NCBI GenBank assembly: GCA_035532215.1
Contig: DATKRK010000395.1
Location: 1 to 19,203 of the forward strand
DNA length: 19,203 nucleotides
Origin: JAICIG01 sp035532215
GTDB lineage: Bacteria; Planctomycetota; Planctomycetia; Pirellulales; JAICIG01
Reading direction: 5' to 3'
The notes beneath the pieces were generated by a model. It saw only the letters and a list, made by a program, of their open reading frames with translations, had not been told where the DNA came from and ran no database searches. This document shows, in pieces, positions 1 to 6,408 of the stretch. Both the position numbers and the translations under genes were made by a program. Every line of letters begins with the position of its first letter. Position 1 is the stretch's first letter.

Positions 1-345
1 CCAGGTCAGCTTGTGGGCGCACCACCAGGTCAAGGCCATCAAGCCCCAGGCGATGAACGGCGAGTCGACGAATCGCAGCATCGCCACGCCGACGGCGCCA
101 GCCAGCGCCAGCCCGTAGACGCTCGCCTTTTCGGCTCCTTCTTCCATCGAGATCCGCGCGATCAGCACGATCGCGAACACGAACCAGAACATGATCCACG
201 TCAGCCGGGCTTCGTACTGGCCGCGATAAAACACTTCCAGCAGAAAGAAACACAAGCTGCCCACCAGCACCATGATCAGCGCCGGGCTGAGCGCGATCAC
301 CACGTAATCGATGCTAGTCATCTGTTCGCGGCGTTTACGTGCCAT
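1..345 (-). CDS. Multi-pass membrane protein, N-terminal 115 residues (cut by left edge)
   Basis: An open reading frame starts at ATG 345-343 on the minus strand and runs without a stop off the left edge, so only 115 residues are visible. It opens MARKRREQMTSIDYVVIAL; the second Met (codon 319-321) is an alternative start. Four hydrophobic stretches follow: about residues 15-37, 48-63, 75-92 and 96-111. I cannot see a catalytic domain because the rest lies outside the window. MoxR-DUF58 pairs are often followed by a membrane protein, frequently one with a transglutaminase-like or DUF4129 domain, and this gene could be that third member. That is inference from position. It is separated from DUF58 by about 850 bases occupied by a two-gene cassette, so the order looks interrupted. 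Confidence 0.75.
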   Translation of the reverse strand, partial: MARKRREQMTSIDYVVIALSPALIMVLVGSLCFFLLEVFYRGQYEARLTWIMFWFVFAIVLIARISMEEGAEKASVYGLALAGAVGVAMLRFVDSPFIAWGLMALTWWCAHKLTW

Positions 346-406
346 GAACGACCGCCCGTTCTTCGCAATAGCTAATTCTGACGTTGACGCCGAATTCCCA
401 GACGAC

Positions 407-769
407 TTAGCCGTTGGCTGGGCTTTCCGACTTGACGGAATTCTTCGATCTCGCGGTCGCCTCCGACAGAACCGTTCCGCGGGCGACGCATTTACTCCCT
501 TCGTAGAGTTCAAACGCGCGTCCCTCGCGAAGCGACTCGTGCGGCGCTTCGTCGAAAAGAAAGTGAACGTCTGCCAACCAGCGATATTCGTCGCCCATCG
601 ACTCGATCTTGGCGACCGCCAACGACCAAGATCCTGCCGTGTGCGGCCACGGCTCGTCGGTGAAACGCAGCACGGTCGCGTAAGGGGGATCGCCCAAACC
701 CAGCGGAGGCCGCGTTCTACCACCCTGTCCCTTTGGAATCCACTCGATCAGAGCCTTCTTCGTCACCAT
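407..769 (-). CDS. Small protein resembling EF-Tu domain III, partner of the upstream toxin-like gene
   Basis: This encodes 120 residues. The start ATG at 769-767 lies 6 bases after the stop of the preceding gene (776-1132), and its Shine-Dalgarno GGAG (779-782, spacer 9) is in the last codon of that gene, so the two are probably translationally coupled. The N-terminal motif EWIPKGQGGRTRPPLG followed by PPYATVLRF, and the closing FELYEGSKCVARGTVL, resemble the third beta-barrel domain of elongation factor Tu (KDEGGRHTPF...GYRPQFYFR, ...REGGRTVGAGVV). There is no GTPase domain, so this is not an elongation factor. Function is unknown. Given the partner, an antitoxin or immunity role is possible but unproven. 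The last 20 or so residues (ATARSKNSVKSESPANG) look disordered. Confidence 0.72.
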   Translation of the reverse strand: MVTKKALIEWIPKGQGGRTRPPLGLGDPPYATVLRFTDEPWPHTAGSWSLAVAKIESMGDEYRWLADVHFLFDEAPHESLREGRAFELYEGSKCVARGTVLSEATARSKNSVKSESPANG

Positions 770-775
770 GTTTGA

Positions 776-1132
776 TTACTCCAAAACGCGGGGCCGAAGA
801 GCCGGCAAATCGTCGCTGTGCAGGAAAAACGCCGGACCGTGACCGTCGAGGTTCATATCCAGAAAGAGGCTTGGAGCATCGTTGGGAATTTCGACTTCGA
901 TTAACAGATACCGTCCATGCGGGTATAGCGCATCGCCATGGGCTTTTGCTCCGTCGAGCGAACCGGCGAACCATTTTCCTTCCAGCGAGTTCGGCCCCGG
1001 CCGAAGCCGCCCACTGGAAAGGATATCTCGATACTCTTGTTCACTGACTGCTCGATAGACTCTCGTGTGCTCTCCTGGCGCCACATTTCCCCCCTCCTTC
1101 AACTCGGGCGGCAAACGAACGCCCGAGGGCAT
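776..1132 (-). CDS. Small ADP-ribosyltransferase-toxin-like protein (putative)
   Basis: This encodes 118 residues starting at ATG 1132-1130; the ATG further upstream is out of frame. The pattern HTRVYRAVSEQEYRDILSSG, then GRLRPGPNSLEGKWFA, then GRYLLIEVEIP, resembles the compact domain at the ends of many polymorphic and Rhs-type toxins, where an early R/Y strand and a later aromatic/Ser segment form an ADP-ribosyltransferase-like fold. I recognise the pattern only, and cannot point to a confirmed NAD-binding triad. There is no signal peptide or transmembrane segment, so if active it would act in the cytosol. A TATAAT box lies upstream at 1157-1162. The gene sits between the DUF58 gene and the membrane protein at the left edge and is followed 6 bases later by a small partner gene, an arrangement typical of toxin-antitoxin or toxin-immunity pairs. 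A plain conserved hypothetical protein is the alternative. Confidence 0.7.
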   Translation of the reverse strand: MPSGVRLPPELKEGGNVAPGEHTRVYRAVSEQEYRDILSSGRLRPGPNSLEGKWFAGSLDGAKAHGDALYPHGRYLLIEVEIPNDAPSLFLDMNLDGHGPAFFLHSDDLPALRPRVLE

Positions 1133-1156
1133 GAACTTTCGCCAGCTTCATTGTTT

Positions 1157-1162
1157 ATTATA
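1157..1162 (-). promoter_or_regulatory. Possible -10 box for the toxin-like cassette
   Basis: On the minus strand this reads TATAAT, a perfect sigma-70-type -10 hexamer in a locally AT-rich patch 25 bases before the start codon at 1132. No good -35 hexamer is visible at normal spacing. It would let the two-gene cassette be expressed independently of the moxR-DUF58 operon. Confidence 0.35.
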
Positions 1163-1199
1163 GTATGACGTAGTCGGCTTTCTCGCCAGACTCCTCCTT

Positions 1200-2507
1200 T
1201 TATCGCATCAAATGCTGCCCGCAGAGGGCCGAGAGGCTCGCTTCATCGGCGACCTGGCGCGCCTCGATGCCTTGGGCCAAGAGCCGGCCGGCGGCGTCTT
1301 GAAACTCGAATTCATTGAACATGATCAACACGGCCACGACCGCGTAGCCGCGGCGTTTGAGGCTGCCCAGGGCAAAAGCGGTTTCCGCCGAAACGGCCGG
1401 CAGCACGGCGATCACCGTGGCGTCGCGCGGCAAGCGGCTGACCGTCTCGCCGATCAATTGGGCGAAGCTCAGCCCGTCGGTCAATTCGACTCGGGCCAGA
1501 CTTTCGAGAATCCGCCAAAGCTGTTCCGGGCCGCGCCGCGTGGGCACGCTCACCGGTTGCAGGCGCTCGCTGCGGTCGGTCATGTTGGCATTCTTCTGGG
1601 CGGCGGCGCGGGTGCGGAAGTCGTGGACCCAGCCTTCCTGCCGAATGCGGTCGGCGGCGTCGCGGCCGTTGGTGGCAAAGCCGATCTGCTGACCCATCAG
1701 ATAAACTTCGTTCGCGATCGAGGCCACCGTGGTGACGGCCAGTTCCGACCGCAGCGGCTCGTTGCTCTTGGGGTACTCCTGCTCGTGAAAACTCAGCAGA
1801 ACGGTGGCGCCGGCGATCGTCGAAGGCTCGTAGATTTTGCTGTGCAGCGTGCCGGTGCGGGCCGTGGCTCGCCAGTTGACGCGGTTCAGGGGATCGCCCG
1901 GCTGATAGAGCCGCACGCCGGCAATCCGCGTTGGGTCTTCGTACAGCCGGTGCGTGAGGCGAATCTCGCCGACCGGCCGCCGCGAAGCCAGGTCGTAGCC
2001 CTCGAGCGGCACCAGCTTCGGATAGACCAGCACGAAGTGCGGCTCGGTGGCCACGCGGTAGCGGCGGTGCAGCCCGAACAAGTCGCCGGTTTCCAGGATC
2101 ACCGGGCCGATCTGGTAATAGCCGCGCATCTGAAACTCGACCTGGTAGAGCAACGCCTTCTTGCCGCCGCGTTTGAGCATGCCCACCAGCAGCCGCCGGC
2201 CATGAACCTTGAGCCGCGGCGGTCGCTGCACCAGGGCCTGCCGCGGCAAACTATCTTCGACCAGCGTCCAGGCGACCGGCAGTTTGCCGCTGTTCAAAAC
2301 GGTCACGACGACCGCCAGTTTGTCGCCGATCTCGGCCGAGAGCCGGTTGCACTCGCGCGTGGCCGATAGATTCTCGATCCAGTGCCGGGCCACGAAGCGG
2401 CTGAGGAGCATCAGCCCCAGCAGCACGTACATCGCGTAGGCCAACAGGCCCAATTGGAAAACGAGGGCGACCAGCAAAATCGCGATGGCGCCGAGATACC
2501 ATCTCAT
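1200..2507 (-). CDS. DUF58 domain protein, MoxR partner
   Basis: This encodes 435 residues. Residues 1-36 (MRWYLGAIAILLVALVFQLG...) form one or two N-terminal membrane helices, followed by a beta-rich region and the DUF58 signature LYQPGDPLNRVNWRATARTG with SKIYEP after it. The C-terminal part has the von Willebrand A-like look of the family, ending TVIAVLPAVSAETAF and RRGYAVVAVLI. The start ATG at 2507-2505 overlaps the moxR stop codon as ATGA, so translation is coupled. The frame stays open far upstream through moxR, but that extension is only the shadow of moxR and is not used. In the known family, DUF58 proteins work with MoxR AAA+ ATPases, probably in envelope-related protein complex assembly. 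The exact substrate here is unknown. Confidence 0.9.
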   Translation of the reverse strand: MRWYLGAIAILLVALVFQLGLLAYAMYVLLGLMLLSRFVARHWIENLSATRECNRLSAEIGDKLAVVVTVLNSGKLPVAWTLVEDSLPRQALVQRPPRLKVHGRRLLVGMLKRGGKKALLYQVEFQMRGYYQIGPVILETGDLFGLHRRYRVATEPHFVLVYPKLVPLEGYDLASRRPVGEIRLTHRLYEDPTRIAGVRLYQPGDPLNRVNWRATARTGTLHSKIYEPSTIAGATVLLSFHEQEYPKSNEPLRSELAVTTVASIANEVYLMGQQIGFATNGRDAADRIRQEGWVHDFRTRAAAQKNANMTDRSERLQPVSVPTRRGPEQLWRILESLARVELTDGLSFAQLIGETVSRLPRDATVIAVLPAVSAETAFALGSLKRRGYAVVAVLIMFNEFEFQDAAGRLLAQGIEARQVADEASLSALCGQHLMR

Positions 2508-3484
2508 GAAGCGGCGGCCCCGCTCTTGGCGATCGGCGCTGGCGTTTCGTTGAGCACTTCTTCGACCACATGCGCCGCTGAAACTTTCCGCAGCCGACTC
2601 TCGGGCCGCAGCACCAGGCGGTGCGTCAGCACCGGCGCCGCCATCCGCTTCACGTCGTCGGGCAGCACGAAGTTGTTGCCGCGCATCGCCGCTACCGCCT
2701 GCGCCGTGCGGAACAGCGCCAGCGAGGCCCGCGGGCTGCCGCCCAGCGCCACGTCGTCGTGCAGCCGCGTACCGTGAACGATTTCCAGGATGTAATTGCG
2801 GACCTTTTCGTCGACGTAGACTTCGCGAATGGCCTTTTGGCAGGCGATCACGTCGGCTGCCGTGACAACGGGGGCGAGATTGTCGATCGGGTGCCCGCGT
2901 TGCAGCCGGTCGAGCATCTTGGCCTCTTCCTCGATGCTCGGGTAGCCCAGGCTGAGCCGCACCAGAAAGCGGTCCAACTGTGCCTCGGGCAGCGGAAAGG
3001 CGCCTTCGTGGTCTACGGGGTTTTGCGTGGCGATCACCAGAAAGGGCTTTTCGAGCGAATAGGTCTCGCCATCGACCGTCACCTGGCCTTCGGCCATCGC
3101 TTCCAACAGCGCGGCCTGCGTGCGGGGCGTGGCCCGGTTGATTTCGTCGGCCAGCACGATCTGGGCGAAGATCGGCCCCTGGCGAAACACGAACTCCGTC
3201 AGCTTCTGGTTGAAGATCGAGGCGCCGGTGATGTCCGAAGGGAGCAAATCGGGCGTGCATTGCACGCGCTTGAACGAGCAATCGACGCTCAGGGCCAGTG
3301 CCCGGGCGAGCATGGTTTTGGCCACGCCCGGCACGTCTTCCAGCAGAATATGCCCTTCGCAGAAGTAGGAGACCAGCGCCAGCAACACCTCTTGCCGCTT
3401 GCCCAGAATCACCTTTTCGACGTTGCCAATGATCTTCTTGGCGGTCGCACTGACGTTGGCCATGAGGACGAGTCTCTGTTCCAC
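2504..3484 (-). CDS. MoxR-family AAA+ ATPase
   Basis: This encodes 326 residues, a normal length for MoxR. Visible motifs are the MoxR-type Walker A DVPGVAKT (about residues 50-57), Walker B IVLADEIN (109-116), sensor 1 IATQNP (151-156), the arginine-finger region LPEAQLDRF, and sensor 2 GGSPRASLALF. MoxR ATPases act as chaperone-like machines that activate or assemble partner complexes, usually together with the DUF58 protein encoded next to them. Here DUF58 overlaps by four bases. The start given is GTG at 3484. ATG at 3463 (MANVSATAKK) is an equally plausible start; neither has a clear Shine-Dalgarno site. No strong promoter is visible upstream. Confidence 0.94.
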   Translation of the reverse strand: MEQRLVLMANVSATAKKIIGNVEKVILGKRQEVLLALVSYFCEGHILLEDVPGVAKTMLARALALSVDCSFKRVQCTPDLLPSDITGASIFNQKLTEFVFRQGPIFAQIVLADEINRATPRTQAALLEAMAEGQVTVDGETYSLEKPFLVIATQNPVDHEGAFPLPEAQLDRFLVRLSLGYPSIEEEAKMLDRLQRGHPIDNLAPVVTAADVIACQKAIREVYVDEKVRNYILEIVHGTRLHDDVALGGSPRASLALFRTAQAVAAMRGNNFVLPDDVKRMAAPVLTHRLVLRPESRLRKVSAAHVVEEVLNETPAPIAKSGAAAS

Positions 3485-3850
3485 GAAGGGCTGGGCGAAG
3501 GGAGTGGGCGCCAGTGCTCGCCGCGCCGCCGGGGCAGCGAATGCGGCGCCGCCGCGCGACGGCGCTCAAGCCGCATTATGATCGCCTGCCAGGCCTGTTC
3601 CTAGGGCTCGGTCAGGCCCCGCCCAGGGATGACTCGCAAAGCGACGGGCGACTCGGTCAGAGCTTTGGCGAAGCCCGATTCGCTGGGGCAATATTGCGAT
3701 CCGCCGCCAAACGTTCCGTGAGAAAGTCGCGGCAGAGGCGAGTACCGGCGGGCCGGCATTGGAAGAGAAACAGCGCCGAGGGCGAAACGGATCGTCCGCC
3801 CCCGGGGCTGATTGAATCGATTTGCGATCGGGTGGAATCGCTTTCGGCGC
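3485..3850. other. Intergenic region between RRM gene and moxR (366 bases)
   Basis: No convincing gene lies here; the ORFs in both directions look like GC-rich chance frames. It holds an 8-base perfect inverted repeat, AGCGCCGA at 3772-3779 and TCGGCGCT at 3844-3851. The second arm touches the stop codon of the RRM gene, and on the minus strand the far arm is followed by GTTTCTCTT. This could be a loose terminator for the RRM transcript, but the 64-base loop makes it weak. A CATAAT at about 3573-3578 (minus strand) is a poor promoter candidate for moxR. Confidence 0.4.
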
Positions 3851-4177
3851 TTAGTCGCGTCCGCGTCCGCCGCCGTAACCGCCCCGGCCGCCCCCGCCAT
3901 AGCCGCCGCGTCCGCCGCCGCCGCCCGGGCGAGGCGATCGTTCGCGGGCCTCGTTGACCGTCAGGTTGCGGCCTTGGAAGTCCTTGCCATTCAGGGCCTG
4001 CATGGCTTGCTGAGCGGCCTCTTGGCTGTCCATTTCGACGAAGCCGAAACCTCGCGAGCGACCCGTCTCGCGGTCCATGATCACCTCCGCCGAACGTACC
4101 GCGCCGTACTCGCCGAACAGCGATTCGAGATCCGCCTGGGTCACGGACCAAGCCAAGTTGCCTACGTACATCTTCAT
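3851..4177 (-). CDS. Single-RRM glycine-rich RNA-binding protein
   Basis: This encodes 108 residues. One RNA recognition motif spans about residues 1-77, with RNP2 MYVGNL (3-8) and RNP1 RGFGFVEM (42-49), carrying the aromatic residues that stack on RNA bases. The tail from residue 84 is a low-complexity GGRGGYGGG repeat ending GRGRD, which creates a locally repetitive GCC/CCG-rich DNA stretch. The layout matches the cold-inducible Rbp family of cyanobacteria and related planctomycete proteins, thought to bind RNA as chaperones or regulators. The start ATG 4177-4175 is preceded by AAGGG (4186-4190, spacer 8), which favours it over the in-frame ATG two codons later. The gene stands alone on the minus strand with a long upstream region. 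Confidence 0.93.
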   Translation of the reverse strand: MKMYVGNLAWSVTQADLESLFGEYGAVRSAEVIMDRETGRSRGFGFVEMDSQEAAQQAMQALNGKDFQGRNLTVNEARERSPRPGGGGGRGGYGGGGRGGYGGGRGRD

Positions 4178-4546
4178 CAGAACGACCCTTGCTAACTGAA
4201 ACAGAAACCGACGAACAAGAGAGAACCGCAGAGATCTTCCGCGGGCCGAACGCTGAGAGAAGACGAGGCGAGCATGAGCGAAAGAGGTCGAAGAGGAGAA
4301 AACGGCTCGCGGTCTTGAGGAATCGACCCCCGCTTCCTAACCGGGAGTCGTGTAAAGAACCATACCTTTTTTTGCAAACCATTTCCATACCGGAAAATTG
4401 GAATCTCAGTCCGCTTTCGGCCGTCACCTTTGGGGCTGATTCTTCCCCGGTTGGGAATTTCATGGGCCCGCGGCGCGTCTTAGAGACAGAGGCTTCATTT
4501 CCTTAGCCGCGCACCGCGGCGCCGATATACGACGAGGGCTAATTCC
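4178..4546. other. Divergent intergenic region between RRM gene (-) and DUF4349 gene (+)
   Basis: These 369 bases hold no supported gene. The half nearest the RRM gene is purine-rich on the plus strand, around 4200-4320. An AT-richer patch at about 4360-4400 contains a short T-run and two copies of CCATACC, and is the most likely place for promoters. I found no hexamer pair good enough to call. On the plus side GAGGG at 4534-4538 is the Shine-Dalgarno site for the next gene. Confidence 0.4.
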
Positions 4547-5458
4547 ATGAATCGACCAGTGCTGGGCGGTTGGCTGTTTTTAATCGCGTTGGCGGCCGGT
4601 TGCGGCCAGGCCGAATCGCCGCGGCCGCAAAGGGCTTACGCCCCGCCGGGCAAAGCAACCGCGACTCCTGCGGAGGCCGGGGCAGGGTACTACGATGCCC
4701 CGGCGGCTGAGGCGCCAGCCGGTGGCGCCGCCGGAGAGCCTTTGCCCGGCGACCTCGCATCCGCCAGGGCGACCGGCCTGAAGCGGATGATCATCTACGA
4801 CGCCGAAGTCGAGTTGGCGGTCGAGAAGTTTTCCGACGTAGCGGCCCAAATCGGCGGCTTGGCCGAACGGTTCGGCGGCTTCGTCGCCAGTTCGTCGGTC
4901 AGCGGCATGCCGGGCGACTCGCGCCAGGGACTCTGGCGGATGCGCGTGCCGTCGGCGCGGTTTCAGGCTTTGCTCGACGCGATTCGCCCGCTGGGAGAGA
5001 TCCGCTCGCTTTCTACAAGCTCCAGCGACGTCAGCGAGGAGTTTTACGACATCGAAGCTCGGGTGCGGAACCAAAAGCAGGAGGAGGCCCGGCTGCTCAA
5101 ACTGCTCGACGAGCGGACCGGCAAGCTCGAAGAGGTGTTGGCCGTCGAGCGCGAGATCGCCCGCGTCCGCGGCGAGATCGAACGGCTCGAAGGCCGCCTG
5201 CGGGTGCTGACGGACTTGACGTCGCTTTCGACCGTCACGCTGCGCGTCTCGGAGATCAGCGTTTATCATCCGGCCGAAGAGGCGGCGTTTGCCACGCGCT
5301 TGGGCCGCAGTTTCCATTCGTCGCTGGCTTCGCTCGTCGCCTTCGCCGAAGCGATCGCGCTATTCATCGCCGCGTCGTTGCCCTGGCTGACCGTGCTGGG
5401 CCTCGCGTTGGCGGCGGCGCTTACGGTTCGCCGCCAGGTCGTGCGGCGGCGAGCTTGA
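4547..5458 (+). CDS. DUF4349 lipoprotein
   Basis: This encodes 303 residues. The N-terminus is a lipoprotein signal, MNRPVLGGWLFLIALAAGC, with the acylated Cys at 19, followed by a Pro/Ala/Gly-rich linker to about residue 75. The DUF4349 domain follows: KRMIIYDAEVELAVEKF, a segment with GGFVASSSVSG, then DVSEEFYDIEARVRNQKQEEARL leading into a charged coiled coil (about 165-215). A single hydrophobic helix near residues 268-292 and a basic end (RRQVVRRRA) suggest anchoring at both ends, lipid at the N-terminus and helix at the C-terminus. The molecular role of DUF4349 proteins is not established. The start is supported by GAGGG eight bases upstream. It converges on the next gene with only 5 bases between stop codons. 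Confidence 0.9.
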   Translation: MNRPVLGGWLFLIALAAGCGQAESPRPQRAYAPPGKATATPAEAGAGYYDAPAAEAPAGGAAGEPLPGDLASARATGLKRMIIYDAEVELAVEKFSDVAAQIGGLAERFGGFVASSSVSGMPGDSRQGLWRMRVPSARFQALLDAIRPLGEIRSLSTSSSDVSEEFYDIEARVRNQKQEEARLLKLLDERTGKLEEVLAVEREIARVRGEIERLEGRLRVLTDLTSLSTVTLRVSEISVYHPAEEAAFATRLGRSFHSSLASLVAFAEAIALFIAASLPWLTVLGLALAAALTVRRQVVRRRA

Positions 5459-5463
5459 ACTGG

Positions 5464-5934
5464 TCACCATCGGCCGCGCAGGCCCGAATAGTAACGGGCG
5501 TCGCCGTAGTAGCGGCCGCGAGAATAGCGGCTGCCGGCATAGGGGTTGCCGTAGTGGCGATTGGCGAAGTAACGATTGTCGTAATAGCCTCGATTTCCCA
5601 AGTAGGCGCTGCCCGGATAGTAACGGCGCCACATGTCGTAGGTTTGCGGATCGTACGTCGACCAGTTGTTGCTGTTGTCGATGAACCAGGCCTTGTTGGG
5701 GTTATAGTACCGCCAATGGCCGTTGGGGAACCGACTGGGTTGCCGATTGCCGCCGGGATTGAGTGCAGGGCTCATTTCGCCGGCATCGAGGCTTTCGATC
5801 ATCGCCGCATCGGCTTCGCGACCGGGGAATCGGACATTCGGGTTCGCCGGCATTGCCTCTCTACTCTGGGCCATGGCGGGCGCGACCCAGCAGCACGCCC
5901 ATGCGAGCGCGGTTAAAGGTAATGTGAATCGCAT
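5464..5934 (-). CDS. Small secreted Tyr/Arg/Asn-rich protein
   Basis: This encodes 156 residues. It begins with a clear Sec signal peptide, MRFTLPLTALAWACCWVAPAMA, cleaved before QS. The mature part carries NGHWRYYNPNKAWFID and NWSTYDPQTYDMWRRYY, then a low-complexity tail of NRGYYDNRYF / NRHYGNPYAGSRY / RGRYYGDARYY. I recognise no enzyme domain. Small exported proteins of this composition are common in planctomycetes and may be wall or surface components, but the role is unknown. The start is well supported by AAGGAG (5943-5948, spacer 8). There is no room for a private terminator: the stop codon faces that of the DUF4349 gene 5 bases away, so the two 3' ends probably overlap. Confidence 0.85.
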   Translation of the reverse strand: MRFTLPLTALAWACCWVAPAMAQSREAMPANPNVRFPGREADAAMIESLDAGEMSPALNPGGNRQPSRFPNGHWRYYNPNKAWFIDNSNNWSTYDPQTYDMWRRYYPGSAYLGNRGYYDNRYFANRHYGNPYAGSRYSRGRYYGDARYYSGLRGRW

Positions 5935-5978
5935 TTCGGCGTCTCCTTCACTTGGAATCCGTAACGCTTCAATCTCTC

Positions 5979-6005
5979 AATATGTGGTCGCATAAAGCAT
6001 GCCAA
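5979..6005 (-). promoter_or_regulatory. Weak promoter candidate for the secreted-protein gene
   Basis: On the minus strand TTGGCA (6000-6005) is followed after 15 bases by CATATT (5979-5984), about 45 bases before the start codon at 5934. The -35 is good (5 of 6), but the spacing is short and the -10 is poor. Confidence 0.25.
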
Positions 6006-6137
6006 GGTGAATGTCGGGCGGATCGCGCAAGGCGGAGCGGGCGGAATCGCACGATGGCTAACGATTTGTGCAATTGCGGCGCACCTGCCGAAGAGCCCGG
6101 CGGGAAGCCGCGAAGCCGAACTTGCCCGGTCGTCCGG

Positions 6138-6167
6138 TTGACGGCCCCCCCCTGCTCGCCATATGCT
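6138..6167 (+). promoter_or_regulatory. Probable promoter of the cimA leader
   Basis: TTGACG (6138-6143, 5 of 6 to the sigma-70 -35) is followed after 18 bases by TATGCT (6162-6167, 4 of 6 to the -10). This is the best hexamer pair in the region between 5934 and cimA. It would start transcription near 6174, giving a leader of about 235 bases that contains the short Ile-rich ORF and the terminator. Confidence 0.5.
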
Positions 6168-6231
6168 TTAGCAGTCGTTTTTTGCCCAAAATCAGGCCGA
6201 CCGATGACGATGAATCCGCGATTCGAGCCCC

Positions 6232-6265
6232 GCCGCCTGCCCGCCGAAGCCCTCGGCGCGGCGGC
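6232..6265 (+). promoter_or_regulatory. Hairpin within the cimA leader
   Basis: GCCGCC (6232-6237) pairs with GGCGGC (6260-6265), and inside it GCCGA (6243-6247) pairs with TCGGC (6253-6257) around an AGCCC loop. It lies just before the ATG at 6276. Its loop side holds GCCCT (6249-6253), which could also pair with AGGGC at 6317-6321. It may act as a pause hairpin or as the first segment of the attenuator. Confidence 0.4.
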
Positions 6266-6275
6266 ACATGGTTCG

Positions 6276-6317
6276 ATGATCGGGATGATCGTAATTATTC
6301 CGGAGGCGCGGCCTTAA
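6276..6317 (+). CDS. Ile/Val-rich leader peptide of cimA (putative)
   Basis: The short ORF ATG 6276 to TAA 6315-6317 reads MIGMIVIIPEARP: 4 Ile and 1 Val in 13 residues, clustered as Ile-Val-Ile-Ile at 6288-6299. It uses ATT twice and GTA once, which look less favoured in a genome where cimA itself mostly uses ATC and GTC/GTG. It ends 91 bases before cimA, and its stop codon lies inside the antiterminator arm. No strong Shine-Dalgarno site precedes it. The same frame is open further up, so translation may instead start at ATG 6204 or 6210 (MTMNPRFEPRR...), which has AGG at 6194-6196; the sensing end is identical either way. By analogy with ilv and leu leaders of other bacteria, ribosomes would stall here when charged tRNA-Ile (or tRNA-Val) is scarce. 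Confidence 0.6.
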   Translation: MIGMIVIIPEARP

Positions 6318-6361
6318 GGGCATTGAACGGCACGACCGATCAACTATCAGCCCTGCGGCCG
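6309..6361 (+). promoter_or_regulatory. Antiterminator pairing of the cimA attenuator
   Basis: CGGCC (6309-6313) is complementary to GGCCG (6357-6361), and AGGGC (6317-6321) to GCCCT (6350-6354). This gives ten pairs around a small internal loop (TTA against GC). The downstream strand is the same one that forms the left arm of the terminator, so the two structures exclude each other. The upstream strand overlaps the leader stop codon TAA (6315-6317): a ribosome that finishes the leader would cover it and allow termination, while one stalled on the Ile codons would leave it free. Confidence 0.6.
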
Positions 6362-6383
6362 AAAACCGGCCCAGGGCTTTTTT
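6349..6383 (+). terminator. Intrinsic terminator upstream of cimA (attenuator)
   Basis: AGCCCTG (6349-6355) pairs with CAGGGCT (6372-6378), and after one bulged C, GGCCG (6357-6361) pairs with CGGCC (6367-6371) around loop AAAAC. A run of six T follows (6378-6383), then GTTTT. Twelve GC-rich pairs with a U-tract make a textbook Rho-independent terminator. No gene other than the short leader ORF lies upstream on this strand, which argues for attenuation of cimA, not for ending a neighbouring operon. Confidence 0.85.
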
Positions 6384-6408
6384 GTTTTCCAGCGAGCCCG
6401 AGGAACCC

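Noticed and set aside
1212..2369. 385-residue plus-strand ORF
   Set aside because: Antisense to DUF58; His/Gln/Arg-rich without domain structure.
2508..3569. The 789-residue minus-strand frame that would extend DUF58 upstream
   Set aside because: The extension lies antiphase inside moxR, has low-complexity Arg/Ala/Gly composition and no domain. The true DUF58 start at 2507 has the expected membrane N-terminus and the ATGA overlap.
3860..3945. CCG/GCC-rich tandem repeat that looks like a microsatellite
   Set aside because: It is explained by the codons of the Gly/Arg/Tyr tail of the RRM protein.
6218..6236. tRNA-like GATTCGAGCCCC, resembling a T-arm
   Set aside because: The flanking stems do not pair, and there is no acceptor, D-arm or anticodon arm around it.
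6382..6408. TTG start at 6382 for cimA
   Set aside because: It lies in the T-run of the terminator and adds residues not present in the family; ATG 6409 matches the conserved N-terminus.
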